DNA from: Rhyacichthys aspro
Lineage: Eukaryota; Chordata; Actinopteri; Gobiiformes; Rhyacichthyidae
Length of the DNA: 64,000 nt
Assembly: GCA_036850595.1 (NCBI GenBank)
Contig: CM072153.1
Coordinates: 10,930,169 to 10,994,168 of the forward strand
Reading direction: 5' to 3'
Positions 47,826 to 61,800 of this stretch are shown here, one piece after another (the first letter of the stretch is position 1; every line of letters begins with the position of its first letter). The translations under genes were made by a program, and so were the position numbers. A model generated the notes under the pieces. That model did no database searches. It worked only from the letters and a program-made list of their open reading frames with translations, and was not told the DNA's origin.

Positions 47826-50800
47826 TGAAGCCTTTATGGTATGACAAGTGGGAATTGGGAAACCCCTCCATTCTAAGAGAACTTTAAATTCAGATTTAAT
47901 TGAGTGAAAACACAGTCAAACGTGATGGACAGGATAATAATGGAATCAAACGTTTACAAAAACCTTTACATTTTTGAGTGAATAATTGTTCCACAAATAT
48001 AAATAGCTTTTAATAGGAAATAACTAACAGTAGAGCATGGTCTGCATTTGAAAACTACTCTTACTTGATCTCAATAAAGTTTATTTGGATGAATCTACAC
48101 TTAAATGTTCACAACCAACAATTAAAGCTCGTTCTGAAACAATCTGAATATTAAAAACTGTTTTGCCATGCACCAAATGGCTGTGGAGCGTTGAATTTTT
48201 AAAATGTTAATACTATTCTAGTAGTATTAGTTGTAAATGAAGAAATACTTGCCACAATGGACCCGCAGCCTGTACTGGAAACTTTTAAGTGCCTTTAGCA
48301 GTACTTTCTGTTGAGACATCTGTCTACTGTCATCATTTTTTTCACTCCCCCCTCAAAGATTTGACACATATGCTCAGAAATAGTGTCATAATAGTGAAAA
48401 AGGGCGAGAGTGTTCATATTAGTCAGATTATTACAGGGGGAAAACACACTGGATCTGGATGTTTACATGAGTCATTTTTGATCAGATTTGTTATTATTTT
48501 TCACATTTCAATATAGCGTAAGACATATTTGACAGTGTGGCATAATTTTTTTGTTCATATATAACAAAGACTAAAAAACACAGTTCAGCAAGGGTGTTAA
48601 AAGCATTAGGGCAGTTAAGCCGTTCAGACGTAATTAATGCTCATGTGCCATTTTAAATGATGGACATACGCCAAAAACATATACAAAAAAAACTAAACCA
48701 AACAAATTCTACAAACTACACCATATGGCACTTTATGTCCACCACCTGTGCTGCTTTTTATTTTAAAATAATGCGTAAAAAAGTGTTTTTACATTTGACA
48801 CAGGTTGAATGTAAGCTTTTAAAAGTTGATGAGTTATCAGATGGTGACTTGCTGACGGAGAAAGAAAAAAAAAGAGTTGTTCTGGGTATTTTATGTGGAG
48901 ATTAGATTGTTGGAAGTTAACGTTTGGTCATGTATGAGATCTGCTCCTGGAGGTGCTGTCAAAGCTTGGTGTGTTTGTTTGAGGCCCACAGGTGTGCTGC
49001 CATCTGGGGCTCAACGGTTGAACCAGTCTTCCTTGAAAAATAGAACCCTCACTGCCAGATAAACCAGTCACTGACATTGATCTGCACAGTTATTATTACT
49101 TCTCAAATGAACTCTCCCATCAACTGGTATTGTGTTATTGAGTGTGTGTAGTAATAGATAAAGATACGCATGAGTCACAGGTTTTATGGGGATTTGCATG
49201 CAAACTCATTGTGTACATGTTTGTTTCATCAGCCGTCAGTATGCAGAGATGTAGCTACAGTTTTCCCCAACATTAACCACACATTTAACAAGAGCACACC
49301 ATGGTCAGCAGCTAACCTCATTGCAAGCATCAAAGTTTTTTGTAGGTCACAGTTTTTTAAACTTTAGTCAAACCATGATTATCTCAATTATCTTCATTTT
49401 ACAAACACATCACTGATACATTTACTGTAATTCAAGCCCCATGTGGTTTTTTTAAACACACAATATTACTAACAGGTTTAGATATGTTAGCATCAATGCC
49501 ATCATGGATCAACGTAAAAGTTTGAGAGTGATATGTGTAAGAAGCAACAAAGCAGTCGTTGACAAGCAGCCTAACAGCACAATGGAAACGCAGTGACGCA
49601 GCCTGCATGCACATCCTGTTCTTGGTATTCATTTTTTGGTGGATTTCTAGGAATGTGAAGCTACTGGTTTGTTGGGCTGTTTTTTGGTTTCCTGTCTAGA
49701 TTTTATTTTCTTTTTGAATTTGACATTTTAAACATCTATTTCTGTGATGGTCACGCAATATAGAATAGTTATCATGTTATCAGTAGAGATAAATGTATTT
49801 TTAGCCTTCAGATCATGTGATGTCTCAAAGGGCTTACCTTGGTCAGTTTAATATTTTATAATAGTATTAAGATGCAGCCAAATTGCATATTTGATTTGAA
49901 TATTGATGGCATGCACATAAATAATGGAATTAATATGTATTCCTTTAACTATAGCTCCCAGCTTTCAGAAAAAGAAAAAAAATACAATTTATTTGTACTG
50001 TTTAAATACTGTATTTATATAGCTAATATAGCTGAAATGTAAAGCATAAAATCCTAACTGAAGAACACATTTTACTTTGTTTTGCAGTGCAGCAGTGTGT
50101 AACAGTGCTAATAATATTCAACAATAACTTTTTTTTTTTAATCTGGAGCTATTGTATAATGTAGACATGAACATCTGTTGGATGTTATTGACTATGTCAC
50201 TACTTGGTCAGGGATTTCTCATCATCTAATAGTATTGTTTGACGTCACCACATTCACAATAGTCATTGTGTTGCTAAAATATCCACCGTCCACCGTCGCT
50301 TGATTTTCTTTCACTTCAACACGTGATCCAAAAATTTTTGTGTTTGAAAGAATTACATTTTTATTGGATACTTACATTTAACTGATTTGAAACAGTTATA
50401 AAACAGGCATTTAATTAGTGCATTATGTTGAAAAATTATGATAAAAATTATTTTTTTCAAAAAGGGGGAAAAAAGAATGTGAAGTTAGGATATCTCCATC
50501 TGCAGCTTATGCTCATGATCACAGTTTACTTATAGTATCTGTGTTAGAAACTATCCATGTTTCAAATGGAGAAAGATACTGTTAAGTCAAATGTAATCTG
50601 TTTAAATAAAGTCATTCCAATAAAACACAATGCACAGATGTAACTGTCTCTTCTGCGGTAAATTTAGAACAGATTTAGTAGTTCTCCCTTGACAAAGAGT
50701 GGATTTAGGAGTCATGTTTCAGAATGTTTGTACTGGGTCCTGACATCCATCACAACAGCTCAATGCCAACAAGCTGCAGAGCCTTTAGAAAAGTCAAAGA

Positions 50801-53800
50801 GGTAGTTGTCTGCAGATGCAACACATATCGGCAATAGCATCCAAAAGCGCTTACATTTGGCAGTTAAAGCCAGTGCCAGGAAGGCTATCTGCAAAAACAT
50901 TATTTCATAAGACCCAGTTTCATGAGACGTTGCTACATATCGAAAAACACTCAAAACAAGCCGAAAGAGGGGAAATGGTTTAGAAATAGTGCGTTTGGGG
51001 TTCCTGTTGGACAAAACATTTAGGATGTTGAATTTGTGGTCACGTCACTGGGCATGGGAGAGCCTTTTTTTGGCTGACTCAACTATATCAGCGTTAGGAT
51101 TTGAAACTTTGCCTCACAATAAGCAGGATTGTGTAGCCGATTTGGAGTTTATGCATTCTAGCTCTGCGCATTCCTCTATAAAACGTGTCTGAGATGTTTT
51201 ATAGCTTACACCTAAGAATGTGACAGAGAAACAAGACACCCTGACGAACCAGTGTCTGTTGTGTTGTGACTGTAAGTGGGAGGCCTGAGGTCGGGCTGGT
51301 GATTGAAGGTTGAAAGTGTGTCGACAGGAGAGCTGGTGGGATAAGACAGGGATTAGAGAAAAGGAAAAGGGGTTTCTTCCTTGACAGTATCATTGCTTCG
51401 AATAAAAACACAGAATTTTATCCAGATGGGTATTTGGAGCTTGCATATATCACAAAGCAAGGAAATACAGTGGCAAAAGACTAGCTTTGTAGTGTACTGT
51501 GCATTTAAGTTAGTTCTTCATTGGTTTTTACGCTAAAGCCTTAGTATAGAACATTCATCAAGTGTCAGTCACTTACTGTTGTGCATTAGTCAAGACTTTG
51601 CAGTAAGATTCACAAAGAGATTATCTGATGTAAGCAGTGAGCGTCATCTGTTTTTGCTGCTGTTGTTTCCATGTTGTCACAAGAGAAAGTGGAGATGCGT
51701 CACTATGAAAAACAAAACCCGTTTTACACTAGCTCTCAGGTTAGATTTATAGTACTTCTGAAGTTAGTGTGGATGGACAAGCGGAGGGAAATGAGTGTAG
51801 AAGTGGTGTGTGGTCAGGATGTGACAGTTGCCGTGTTACTTATGTATCAGTGTGCTGGCCGTGCTGCGGGGGCTGACACAGGACGTGGGTCTTCAGAGAC
51901 TTCCATCATCCGTCGACTCAGATTTTCGAGCCATCTGCCGTCCGAGAGCGGTGGCAGCGCGCTTACCTTGTCGCTGTGTGTCCGCCGTGGCCAGCATCAT
52001 TTGACTTGTGCTCTCAAGGTCATGACCCCCGACTCATTTCCTTCCAGGCGGCCGAACTGACAGCAGGGTTAAGTTTATATGATACCCCTGGATAAGTGCT
52101 ACTTGAAAGTGCCAAGTTTCTGGAATCAGGCCCCTTGTCTTTGATACTTGGGTTTCTGTTATGACCCCACTCCGTCCATATTGGCCCTTCGTCCATCTGG
52201 ACAGCCACCACACACAGACTCTCCTTTATTAACAACCAGCTTCCGTCCCAAGTATGAAGTTTGGGAAGTTCCACGTTGTTTTTTCCTTCCGCCTTATCTA
52301 TTTCAAAGCACACTTTTTGTTTCATATTGTGTACTTTGTTTCGTCACTTCCAAGAAGAGTGTGAATTATAGCCTTTCAGAACTCTCGTGTACATTATTTA
52401 CCTTCATTTGTAGCTGCGTCTCATGAAAAGGACCTGAAGTACAACTGATGAGTTAGGTAAGTCTATAATTACCATTGTCAAATATTTGGAGGATTCTGTG
52501 TGGCCTTTCAAGAAAGTAACTCTCCCCCGAGAGCTGCCCTGGAATTTGTTGAATCTTTGAACCCAGTGCACAGCCGGCTGGTTTCACAGGCCTGTGGAAT
52601 CTTTCAGTGGCCCTTGGTGCCAGGAGGAGGGCATCAGGTGTCGGTCTGCAGTCTCAGGACCCTCTTATCTGGCGGCCCTCAGGGTTATCGAGGAATGTAA
52701 AAAGTGAGAAACTTTGCTGGAATAATTTAAGGTTTAAGGCAAAAGTAATGTATTGAATTGAAACATTTATTGTGCTGGATGTGGACATGACTTTTCGTAG
52801 CAGACTGGTGTCCACAACTGAAAGGAGCACAAGGCCAAACGCAGCATCCCCCTCTCAGGTGCCTCCCCTCCCTCATGAAGGACAGTGGTGTCAGAGCCCT
52901 TCAGAATCACTGCTTTTTGAACAGATTGCCATGTTTGTGCAAATCTAATGCAACTCACTGTAGAGGTTTATAGAGGTTCCTGTTTACAGTTTTATGTTGT
53001 CGACAAAGATACATAAATGTGCTCTGCCAAAACCAAGACACACCTTGTTTTGTAAGCCTCTTTACTGGCTTTTATACTCATTTGTCTTATGTGGTATCAT
53101 TTGAACAAGCAGTGACTAAAAATGGAACAGCCCTGTTTGGTTGTTTCTTGTTTTTGGCAACAGTTTCTTAGAATATAAAGCTTAGCTTTCATATACAGGC
53201 TACACCTATCTGCTTCAAATGGCAGTTTAAAAGTTTAGTATCTGTTTTACTCTGCATTGTCAGTTGCGTGTATCACAAATATCTGTTAATCCACACTGAC
53301 GCTTTATTTTACAAAATGTTGGTTGGATCATGGCACATGAATGAAATAGCATGTTTACACAGAGAGAACAATTAGACCCAATCAACTGAATTAAGAATGT
53401 TTTGTTTTCAGTCATTTGTGTTATTACTTTGTGTATGAAAAGTGTTACAGAAGTGCATGCTGTGCCTTGTCTTAAACTGAAGACAGCAGGATATAATTGG
53501 ACACTTGGCCAAACTTGGACTTTTTTCATATATATTTTATCTTTTATTGTGTAACCTAATTTGTTTTTGTATGTAAATTTTAGTGTGTGCTTTTTATTCC
53601 TGTTTTTAAATTTGCCAGTCTGTGTGCCATTTAATGTTTTGTTCAAGACATGTGCTCACTCTCTGGAGCCTGTTGAGGTGATAGAGAGGCATGTGCGGCG
53701 ATGCTATTCATGAATGGGCTTGAGTGTGAGAAAGTTGCTGCGGGCTAACTGGGAGTGGTAGTCACCTTGAGCAAGTGTCATGACGAAGGAATGCTATCGA

Positions 53801-55289
53801 TGATAGCTATTTTTACATGATAGCCCAGAAGCCAATGGGAGGAGCTGGGCTGCTCAGTGTCTTTGATGTTCATAGAAGCTATTCTGCCTGAAATGTCTGC
53901 ATTATAATTATTTTTCACTACTGTTTCATGATTGAAATGTATAAAAATGAACGATGGCTTTTTGGCAAGTGTCTGTAGAGGTGTTTAACTTAATTGTAGA
54001 GGAGTTTAACACTTCTCAACTGTGAATTGTTTGATCTCCATTCTGAATAGATGTACACCTTTACACTAGGTAACAGGTAATTGTTGTGATTAACTCTAAG
54101 TGGTACTGAATCAGTTCATCTTTTTGTTATGGCATTTTATGTCTAGAGAAAGACAACAGAGTTTGAGGCATCACCCTGGAACAGAGGCTTTGAATGTCAA
54201 GCTTGTCTGACTTGGTCAGAAGTTCAGCCATTCCGCATTCTTGACTAAAGGATAAAGCAGGCCTAATCCCCTTTACCAGGTAGCTAGAGTTGGCAGTGGA
54301 GCCAGGCATTCCTGCGGCATACCGATTTGGGGAAGTTGCTAGGGTTTGGATGGACAATTCGAACAACAATAGAGTACTCTCATTGAAAGAAAAATAGGGT
54401 TTAAGTTCTGTGAGAAAGTCCTGCCACCACAGAGATAGGTGCCATGTGGAATGTATTTAGAGAGCTTTTGATTTAGAGGCACAGGCCACTATTAAAAAAG
54501 TTGGGTGATTTAGGGCAGCAGAAGTTGGGTGGAGAGCTGGGAACACTGAACATGAGCGAGGGGAGGTGTTTATAAGGTAGAACGGATGTGTGCTGTTGAG
54601 CCCATGACAGCCAGGCCATAGTCTGCAGCTGAGGCGGACTTTAGGAACAGCAGGCTTTACAGCAGCTTACCTGGCCATCAATGACCCGCCAGACATCCCT
54701 CCAACGGTCTTGTGTCAGGGAGTGGGATCAGCCCGACATGAGTGACTTCAGAGACACACAAGGCAGCGTCTAGCTCCTTTATCTGCCTCTATAATGCTGC
54801 CAAAGACTCGGGCCTCCGCAGAGGTGGAGCAGCATTACTGACCTGTCCCGCTGCTCCTCTTAGGCCCAGTGGATTAGCTGTGAAAAGGCCCCTAGAGAAA
54901 GACTGTGGCTGAAATACACTGGCCCGTCTTTGTCCTGTCTGTCTGCTGGGCTGGGGTGCACTGACTTTAGCCCTCTGTCAACCCGGCCCGGTGAAACCCC
55001 TCAACAAAAGCCATTCATCTGTTGTACTGTACATGCCAAATGGCTGGCATTCCTCTTCACGAGTTGTTTTGTAAGCCGCATCTGTCTGTCTGTCTGTGCA
55101 ATTACAAGTCTGTTAAGAGAAGAATGGTTTGTGTGCAGCTGGGGTTTTCTGCGTTTGTCGAGGAGATCTGATTAACCTTCTGTCAGCACATTTGAACCAT
55201 TGGCCAGACAGGGGTTTTTTTTTTAACTTTAAACAATAGTTGTATGTGAGGATAACACTCTTAGGAAAGAAGCTCTGTCCAAACTGTAA
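47826..55289. other. non-coding stretch, no gene seen
   Basis: No supported coding exon. On the minus strand a good donor (CGACAAG|GTAAGC, near 51972) and an acceptor-like CCCTGCTGTCAG near 52060 bracket 87 bases, but all three frames contain stops. At most it is a non-coding exon. Confidence 0.4.
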
Positions 55290-55862
55290 TTAGGTCTGGA
55301 CAATAAACCAAAGTAAGTCAGTTCATTCGAGTTTTTAATTTTGGTCAATGTAATAAATAGACATATAACTAAATTGAATTTCCTGTTTCTTGTACTCTTG
55401 CACAGTCCACTGTGTTGTAGCACCGTAGCTGCTCAAATAATGTTCATAAACACTCAAAAGACACTGAAGACACTAATTATCACCAGAGAAAGCAGTCATG
55501 TTACCTCTGAAATGCATAGGTTTAGTGAAAAATTGATAAAAAAAAATAAAAAAAAGAGAGAGAGAAGCTAGCCTCTGTCCAGCACTGCATACTTTGTTGA
55601 TTTATGCAAATTAGCCATGTGGTCGGAGCACTTTTACTGTGGTGTGGAAATTATGTTGGACCTGGTCTATGGAGACAGAGAGGGCCAAAACTAAAAAGTA
55701 TCCAACCCAAACTGCTTTAAACTGCTGCTGCTACTGCTGTTTTGTGTTGGAGCAGAAAAAAGTATCAAATGAAATACATTTGAATTATCTTTTTAGGTCA
55801 GTAGCAAGACAAAAAAAAATCAATTAAAATCATAAATTGTACGAATTTTTGGCCAGCCCTAA
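55290..55862. mobile_element. possible decayed DNA transposon with short inverted termini
   Basis: TTAGGTCTGG at 55290-55299 and the inverse CCAGCCCTAA at 55853-55862 match at nine of ten positions, and both resemble the TAGGGCTGG termini of common fish MITEs. The interior is AT-rich with low-complexity A and AG runs (about 55537-55565). No clear target duplication is seen, so the call is tentative. Confidence 0.3.
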
Positions 55863-58800
55863 CTTTTATTGTATGAATCTGGAATCTTAATGTGTTATTT
55901 CAAAATATATGAAAGAATCTCAACTTATGCATTGTTTATGGATAAATATGTATTTTCTTTATCTCTGTGTTGGAAAGTGTAGTTTGTATTTTGTACATTT
56001 CGTTCTGTTAGATACAATTTGACAGCTAATTTATTTGTATAGTTGTCAACACTCCCAGTTTGAAGAAGTGACAGGAGCAATGCCACAGAATCTAAAGTAA
56101 AAACACTGATTTCCTTCAGTGCTCATTTAAATGTGTGACCCATATAGGGCATTTAAATAATATATGCTGTTGAAAGATTGCTTTTTCATTCAGACAGCCA
56201 CATTCAGGTGCCTTAACATGTCAAATTTACAGAAAGAATGGAAACTATTTACTGTCATTTTATAAATTAATTTTCTTTCATTGGTGTCTTTTTTCTCTCC
56301 CACAATCATTACAGTCAAAAAGACAACAAAATCTCAAAAATTGTCTCCCTTAACTGAAAAATGGCCACATTCATACCCCAGTCTGCTATACTGCAGAAAG
56401 GATTAGAGGCTACATGTTGCTTGAGATTCAGCTTATCTTCATTCTTTCTAATCTCAAAAAATACTGACTGAAAACTATGATTGTAGACATATGTGTAACA
56501 GGTGTACAGATTATATATTTACACAAAATATAGTTCATTTGGGTTCATGTCTACTGGTTTCTGGTTGTGTTTGTTCTGCAGCATCATCTTTGTGGAAACC
56601 GCTAACATTGCGGCTATAGATAAATGTTAGTTTCATCTCATAAAATCATGCAATGAAAACTGCTCCTCTTGCTGTCACATCAACTTCAAGTATGAACTAA
56701 AATAAGTCTATATGTTATGTATGGGTATTATATTGAAAGGATAATAACTGTGTGACTAAAGCAGTGCCCGGTCGGCTGGTGGTCACTTCATCTTCACACT
56801 CTATGAACCTGTGCCCCCAAAAGTACTTGTGCATTTGTCACCATGTCATCCTGTCCCACACGGAGCGCTCTGTTCCCACACGGTTAAAGAAATGCTGCCC
56901 AGAGGTCGGTTGCCCATTCCCAACAGCTCACCGTTTCAGAGGCTGGAAATCCCCCTGCGCACAAAGAGGCCAGATATGATAGCACAGCACTGCAGGCGAG
57001 GGAGGGAACTAGGGACAGTATTGATACGGACAGCACTTTTGTCTGGGAAAATCCTTAAGGGAATGCTAGCAATTGTTGTTAATTGTATGGCTCTCCATTC
57101 TATCCCGAGTGCAGCCGGTATGTGTTACTTAGTTTGAATTGGAGAGACAAGTATACTTTCTGATGATCGGTACTTGTGTTTTTTGTGGGTTATATCACTT
57201 TGACCAATTTCACATGGCGCTCATTTGAATTGTACAGATATGGCCTGTTCTCATGTTTGAATTTAACCTGCAGCATTTCTACATTTACTCACAACATATT
57301 GATACTTTTTGTCACTTCCTCACAAAATTCCCCTTGGTATTGTCCAGAGGTTTAGCTCTCTTATTATAACCCTTTGTATCTCAAAAGAGCATCCTGCCTT
57401 TATTGTCCAACACTGATGGATAGTAGAATATTTCCTTTTGTGAACAACAGTTAATACAGCTTTTTATTGTTAGTAAATAGAAATATTATTTTTGGTGGGT
57501 GGGTTAGCTGGAGGCTGTAGTTTGGTGTTACTGACATTATTGGAGCAGTTTGGTGCTGTGTCAGTGAGGACAACATACTTTACTAGAGGTATTTTGATTG
57601 TCTAAATGGTTTCAAGGGTCCCAAATAATCTAACTTTACTTTTACTCATTTGTTATCTCTCTGCTGAGGCACCAGGAAAGTTGATGGTCAAAAGAGAATC
57701 GGGAAAAATAGAAGAGAAAGCACAACTCCAAAAAGAAGTGTGTGCTTTGAGTTTAAGAAAGAGTCTCTCAGCTCTTGCTCTTGTTTATTTTAGCTTCCCA
57801 CAGCTATTCTTTCTGCTTCTTGCATACTTAGGTACTTGTTTGTTTTTTAATGGCAAGGCTTGTACATTTTGAATTTTGATTTTTAATTACTAATCAAATG
57901 TTAACCCCACATCGTCAAAAACTCGTCACCAATTAGTTTGAACTCTTTTAAAGGAGCTACCCAGTATAGATAATAAAAAAAACAACCATGCTACTTATAA
58001 TGGGAGTGTGCATAAATCCATAATGTCTTAACCGATGTTATGACGTTATGGTGGTATCAGTAGAATGGACTCTTCACAATATTAAACAAATTTATTCAGT
58101 ATCAACAATTGCAATTTACTGAAAAGAACTGCCTAAAACTCGTTAAATAGCATTCTGTGTTTCAGTCTGTGAACCTTTGCATGGCTGAAAAAAGCTTCAG
58201 ATTGAACAGTTGTGTGACCAAATGTATGTTAGTGGAACCAAAAAAAATAAAAATTATCTTCAAAACTGTAACTTTATACTTGATTTGACCTCTTATTTTG
58301 TATTTATTCATGACCATCATTGGTGCCTCATTGACATTGGCCATAAAGCAGTCTTGATCATGATGCAGAGTTATATTCATTTCAGTCATAAACTCCCAAA
58401 GCCTGTGTATATTTGTAACAGACACATGCTGTCCCGCTGCTGCCTTTCCAGTTTAAGTAATAAAACCCAGAGGTTCACCCAAACCTACGATGTGGTCACA
58501 GAGGTGATGCTTTCTCCTGAAGCTCTCAAAAGGACGACGTGATTTGAATGCACTTCAGACAGAAAAACGGGGGGAGAGATGTACAGGCCCATGTGCATCT
58601 ACTCACCACATCATATTTCCACAACCATGAATGAAGCCCTCACACAGACAGCCCCCACTGACAGGACAACCAGAGCCAAAACCTTTCACAACATGTCTTC
58701 TACACAATGCAGAGAAAAACTCTTTCTTGGGTTTTGCACTGAGCAGAATCCTCAGGGAGAACAGAGTCTGTCTTCAGGCACAGACAACTTCAGAGAGAAA

Positions 58801-61800
58801 GATGGGTTGCTTTTCTCCGAAATCTAGAGAGAGCACTGTCATATTACCCCCAGACATTTATGCAGTCTACTATCTTAGCACAGTTGTCTGCTACAAAAGT
58901 TGTTTTGTTTTTTTGCTTGGTTGTGACATGCATTCACAATCAGTTAAAGGGCATCAAAGCTTTTATCCATTTGGCCAAAATAATCTTGTATGAACAGCTC
59001 CAATTATGTAAGCAGTATGTGAACATGGCAGCCACAAACATAAAAAAAGAAACAAAAAAAAGCGAAAGAGTGAATGGTTTGCTTTGAACAGGCAGCCAAA
59101 CAGATAAAATATGCTGTTTCACTGATTGTAATTAAGCTATAGCTGTGGCTCGATGCCAAAGCCCTCAGAACAGAAAGGAGAACATTGTTTCTTCAGACCA
59201 GGGCGAGCGCAGACTGTAATTGTGGTTTGAATTGAAACAATATTAAAGATCTCGATAAGATCATCAGGTTGTTTACCACTAATGATCAAATTTGAATACC
59301 AGTTAAAATGGCTTGTTCACCTTGGAGAACCTTTTTCTCATGTCCATTAATGTAAATAATAATGCAGTGAACCTAAAAAGTGATCACAAATTGATCTCAT
59401 CTACTAGGTCCATAAATCGTGCAGCTATTTATTTACGTGCAATAGAATCAGTTCAAGCTGCTATGTAATAAATAATTGTGAAGATAAGACACATATTTTT
59501 TGAATATTTATTTGAATGTTTATGAGTCTTTGTTTACAGTCCCCAGGCAAAGATTTTCAGGGGATATCTCTGCCCAAGCCTGTTTAGAGCTGTCACTGGT
59601 GAGCTGGTACAGTCTACTTTCAGGCAGCGTGTGTGTCCGTTGTTGCATTGAGGCAGTGTTGTCTCATTTGGTCAAAGTCGACTAATCACAGGAGGGTTAC
59701 GGTATGTGCCAGCTGCTTATGTTACACGAGGTCCGTCAGTCTGATCATGTGGAGCACAACCACCAGAGAGCTATGAAAGGACTGGTGACTAGTACTGTAG
59801 TAAACATGTTACATTATGGACTAAACATGGTAACAGAACAGAATGGTTTGATTTGTTATATACTTACTCATTGTAGTTGACAAATTATGAAGAATGCCTG
59901 AAAAAGTGCTGAACTGTTTTACAAAGAAAAAAATTGGAAATACTTAAATTTTTAATATTGCAGCAGTTTAATTTACATCATTTGTTTGCGCGTGGAGATG
60001 ATGTTTAGTTGTCTGCGTTCCATTCAAGAGAGTGAGTGGTGAAAAAATAATCATTTAATTAAAAAATAAAGCGCTTATTTTTTGTCTTTTGTCAGCATGT
60101 CTGATGTTATCTTTTCCATTATTTTCATCTGTTCCAAAAACAGTGTCTGTTTCTTTCTTGTGACATTATTATTATTATTAATAGTAATTAAACAATTATT
60201 AGTTAATTTAAGACGCTACAGCAAATAAGCACCAAGTCTGACCACCTTACAAGCATGTATTTCACTGCATGTATTGTCCATGTTAAGTTGTGCCAGATCA
60301 AAAACGTTATAATTGTTTTAGTGCCATTTGAGTCCAATTTAACCCTAATCTATTTGACAGCCAGTTGTCTGGTCTGACGTCTGTTTTGTATTCCTTCCTG
60401 ATAAGTGAGCAAAGACACTGCGAGGTCGACCACACCACAGGACGGAAGCGTGGCTTGGAGAAGGTACTATTTTGGTTGAACAGTTCTATTGTCTGCTGCG
60501 TTGGGATGGGGGCTGAAGGGGCCGCAGGAATGATGTGCTGTGAGGACGTCTCACTCGTACGCACACTCCCGCTCTCTGGACCCTCCTCCGGCTCTGATCA
60601 TTCAGAGGGTCCTCTGTCCCCCTTTTCAGCGCTGCACTCATGGCAGTCACACTCTGCAACATGTGCGAAGGAAGGGGCTGGGGGGGGGCTCTGTTATGTA
60701 ACAGAGGCTGCTCTCTTTTAAAGATGCAGTATGGCAAAGGTACAAGTGCAAATGGTATTTAAGGGTCTATTAAAAGCAGGATGATGTCAGACCGACAAGC
60801 CCTTTTGTTGTTTGGCCGTATTGATGCCACGTGCTAACAATAACTGCTCTTAGGAAAGGGTGGGATGACACGATGAGAGAAAGAGAATGTCGGCCTTGGA
60901 CTTTTATAAATCGACATGTAAATATGGAAAGATTTATGTGGAAAGAGACGAGTCTGCTTGGAAAGAGAGAGCGCTCGGAAAATGATGTGTTGTCATATCT
61001 TTACAGGCCCCAAACTGTAAACAGACTTTTAAATATTTGCACTCATAAGATTCAAAGTAGCTTTCTGTTTCATCTGTTTGAAAGTTTACACAATATGTTA
61101 CAGAAATCTCTCAGGCAGGCTTCACTGTTGAGTGTGTGAACTCGGTAACACCACAAGGCCACACAAAAGCAAGACACCACAGATAGACACACACCAAGTT
61201 AAAAATGGGAGGGGAATAGATGTATGTTACGGGAAACGTGTTCTTGTTTTAGTCTTTAGTGGTGCACAAGGTCTCATCACTGCATCCTCCCAACTGCCAG
61301 AGGCCCTTGTTCTTTAGGTCTAACTCCCTCAGAGACCATAGCATTGATATAAAGCATTCAAACTGACTCCACAAGTCCAACCCTGCTGTCTGAAATGTAT
61401 TTATTTATTGTCAGTCACAGAAAAAGGCTTAAATTATGACAGACTGCCATAAACTTAAACCCTTCAAATGATAGTTTCTGGCAGTGTCAGCGTATCCTTA
61501 TTGCTTGCAAATTGCTGTACAGTTTAGACATTAAGTGCGGGTGTAATCAAGACTAAAACAACACGGCAGCAAGTGTATGCTTCTCAGCGTCCGCTCAGAA
61601 GGCTGCACAAATAAACAAGATGAAGGTCAAATTAAATGCGTTGGGTTACAAGTGCGTCATGTGTGGGCCACAGTGTCGAGGAACTTTAAAGGCCACACTT
61701 TCTTCCACACCCGCGCAGATGTGGACACACTCCCAAGACGCATGCACAGAAGGCAACCGGGTTTATTTGGCTTTGCCACTAGTTCCCAGCACTTACAAAT

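Noticed and set aside
51973..52059. Minus-strand acceptor and donor bracketing a short exon
   Set aside because: All three frames contain stops and no linked exon was found. Not supported beyond a possible non-coding exon.
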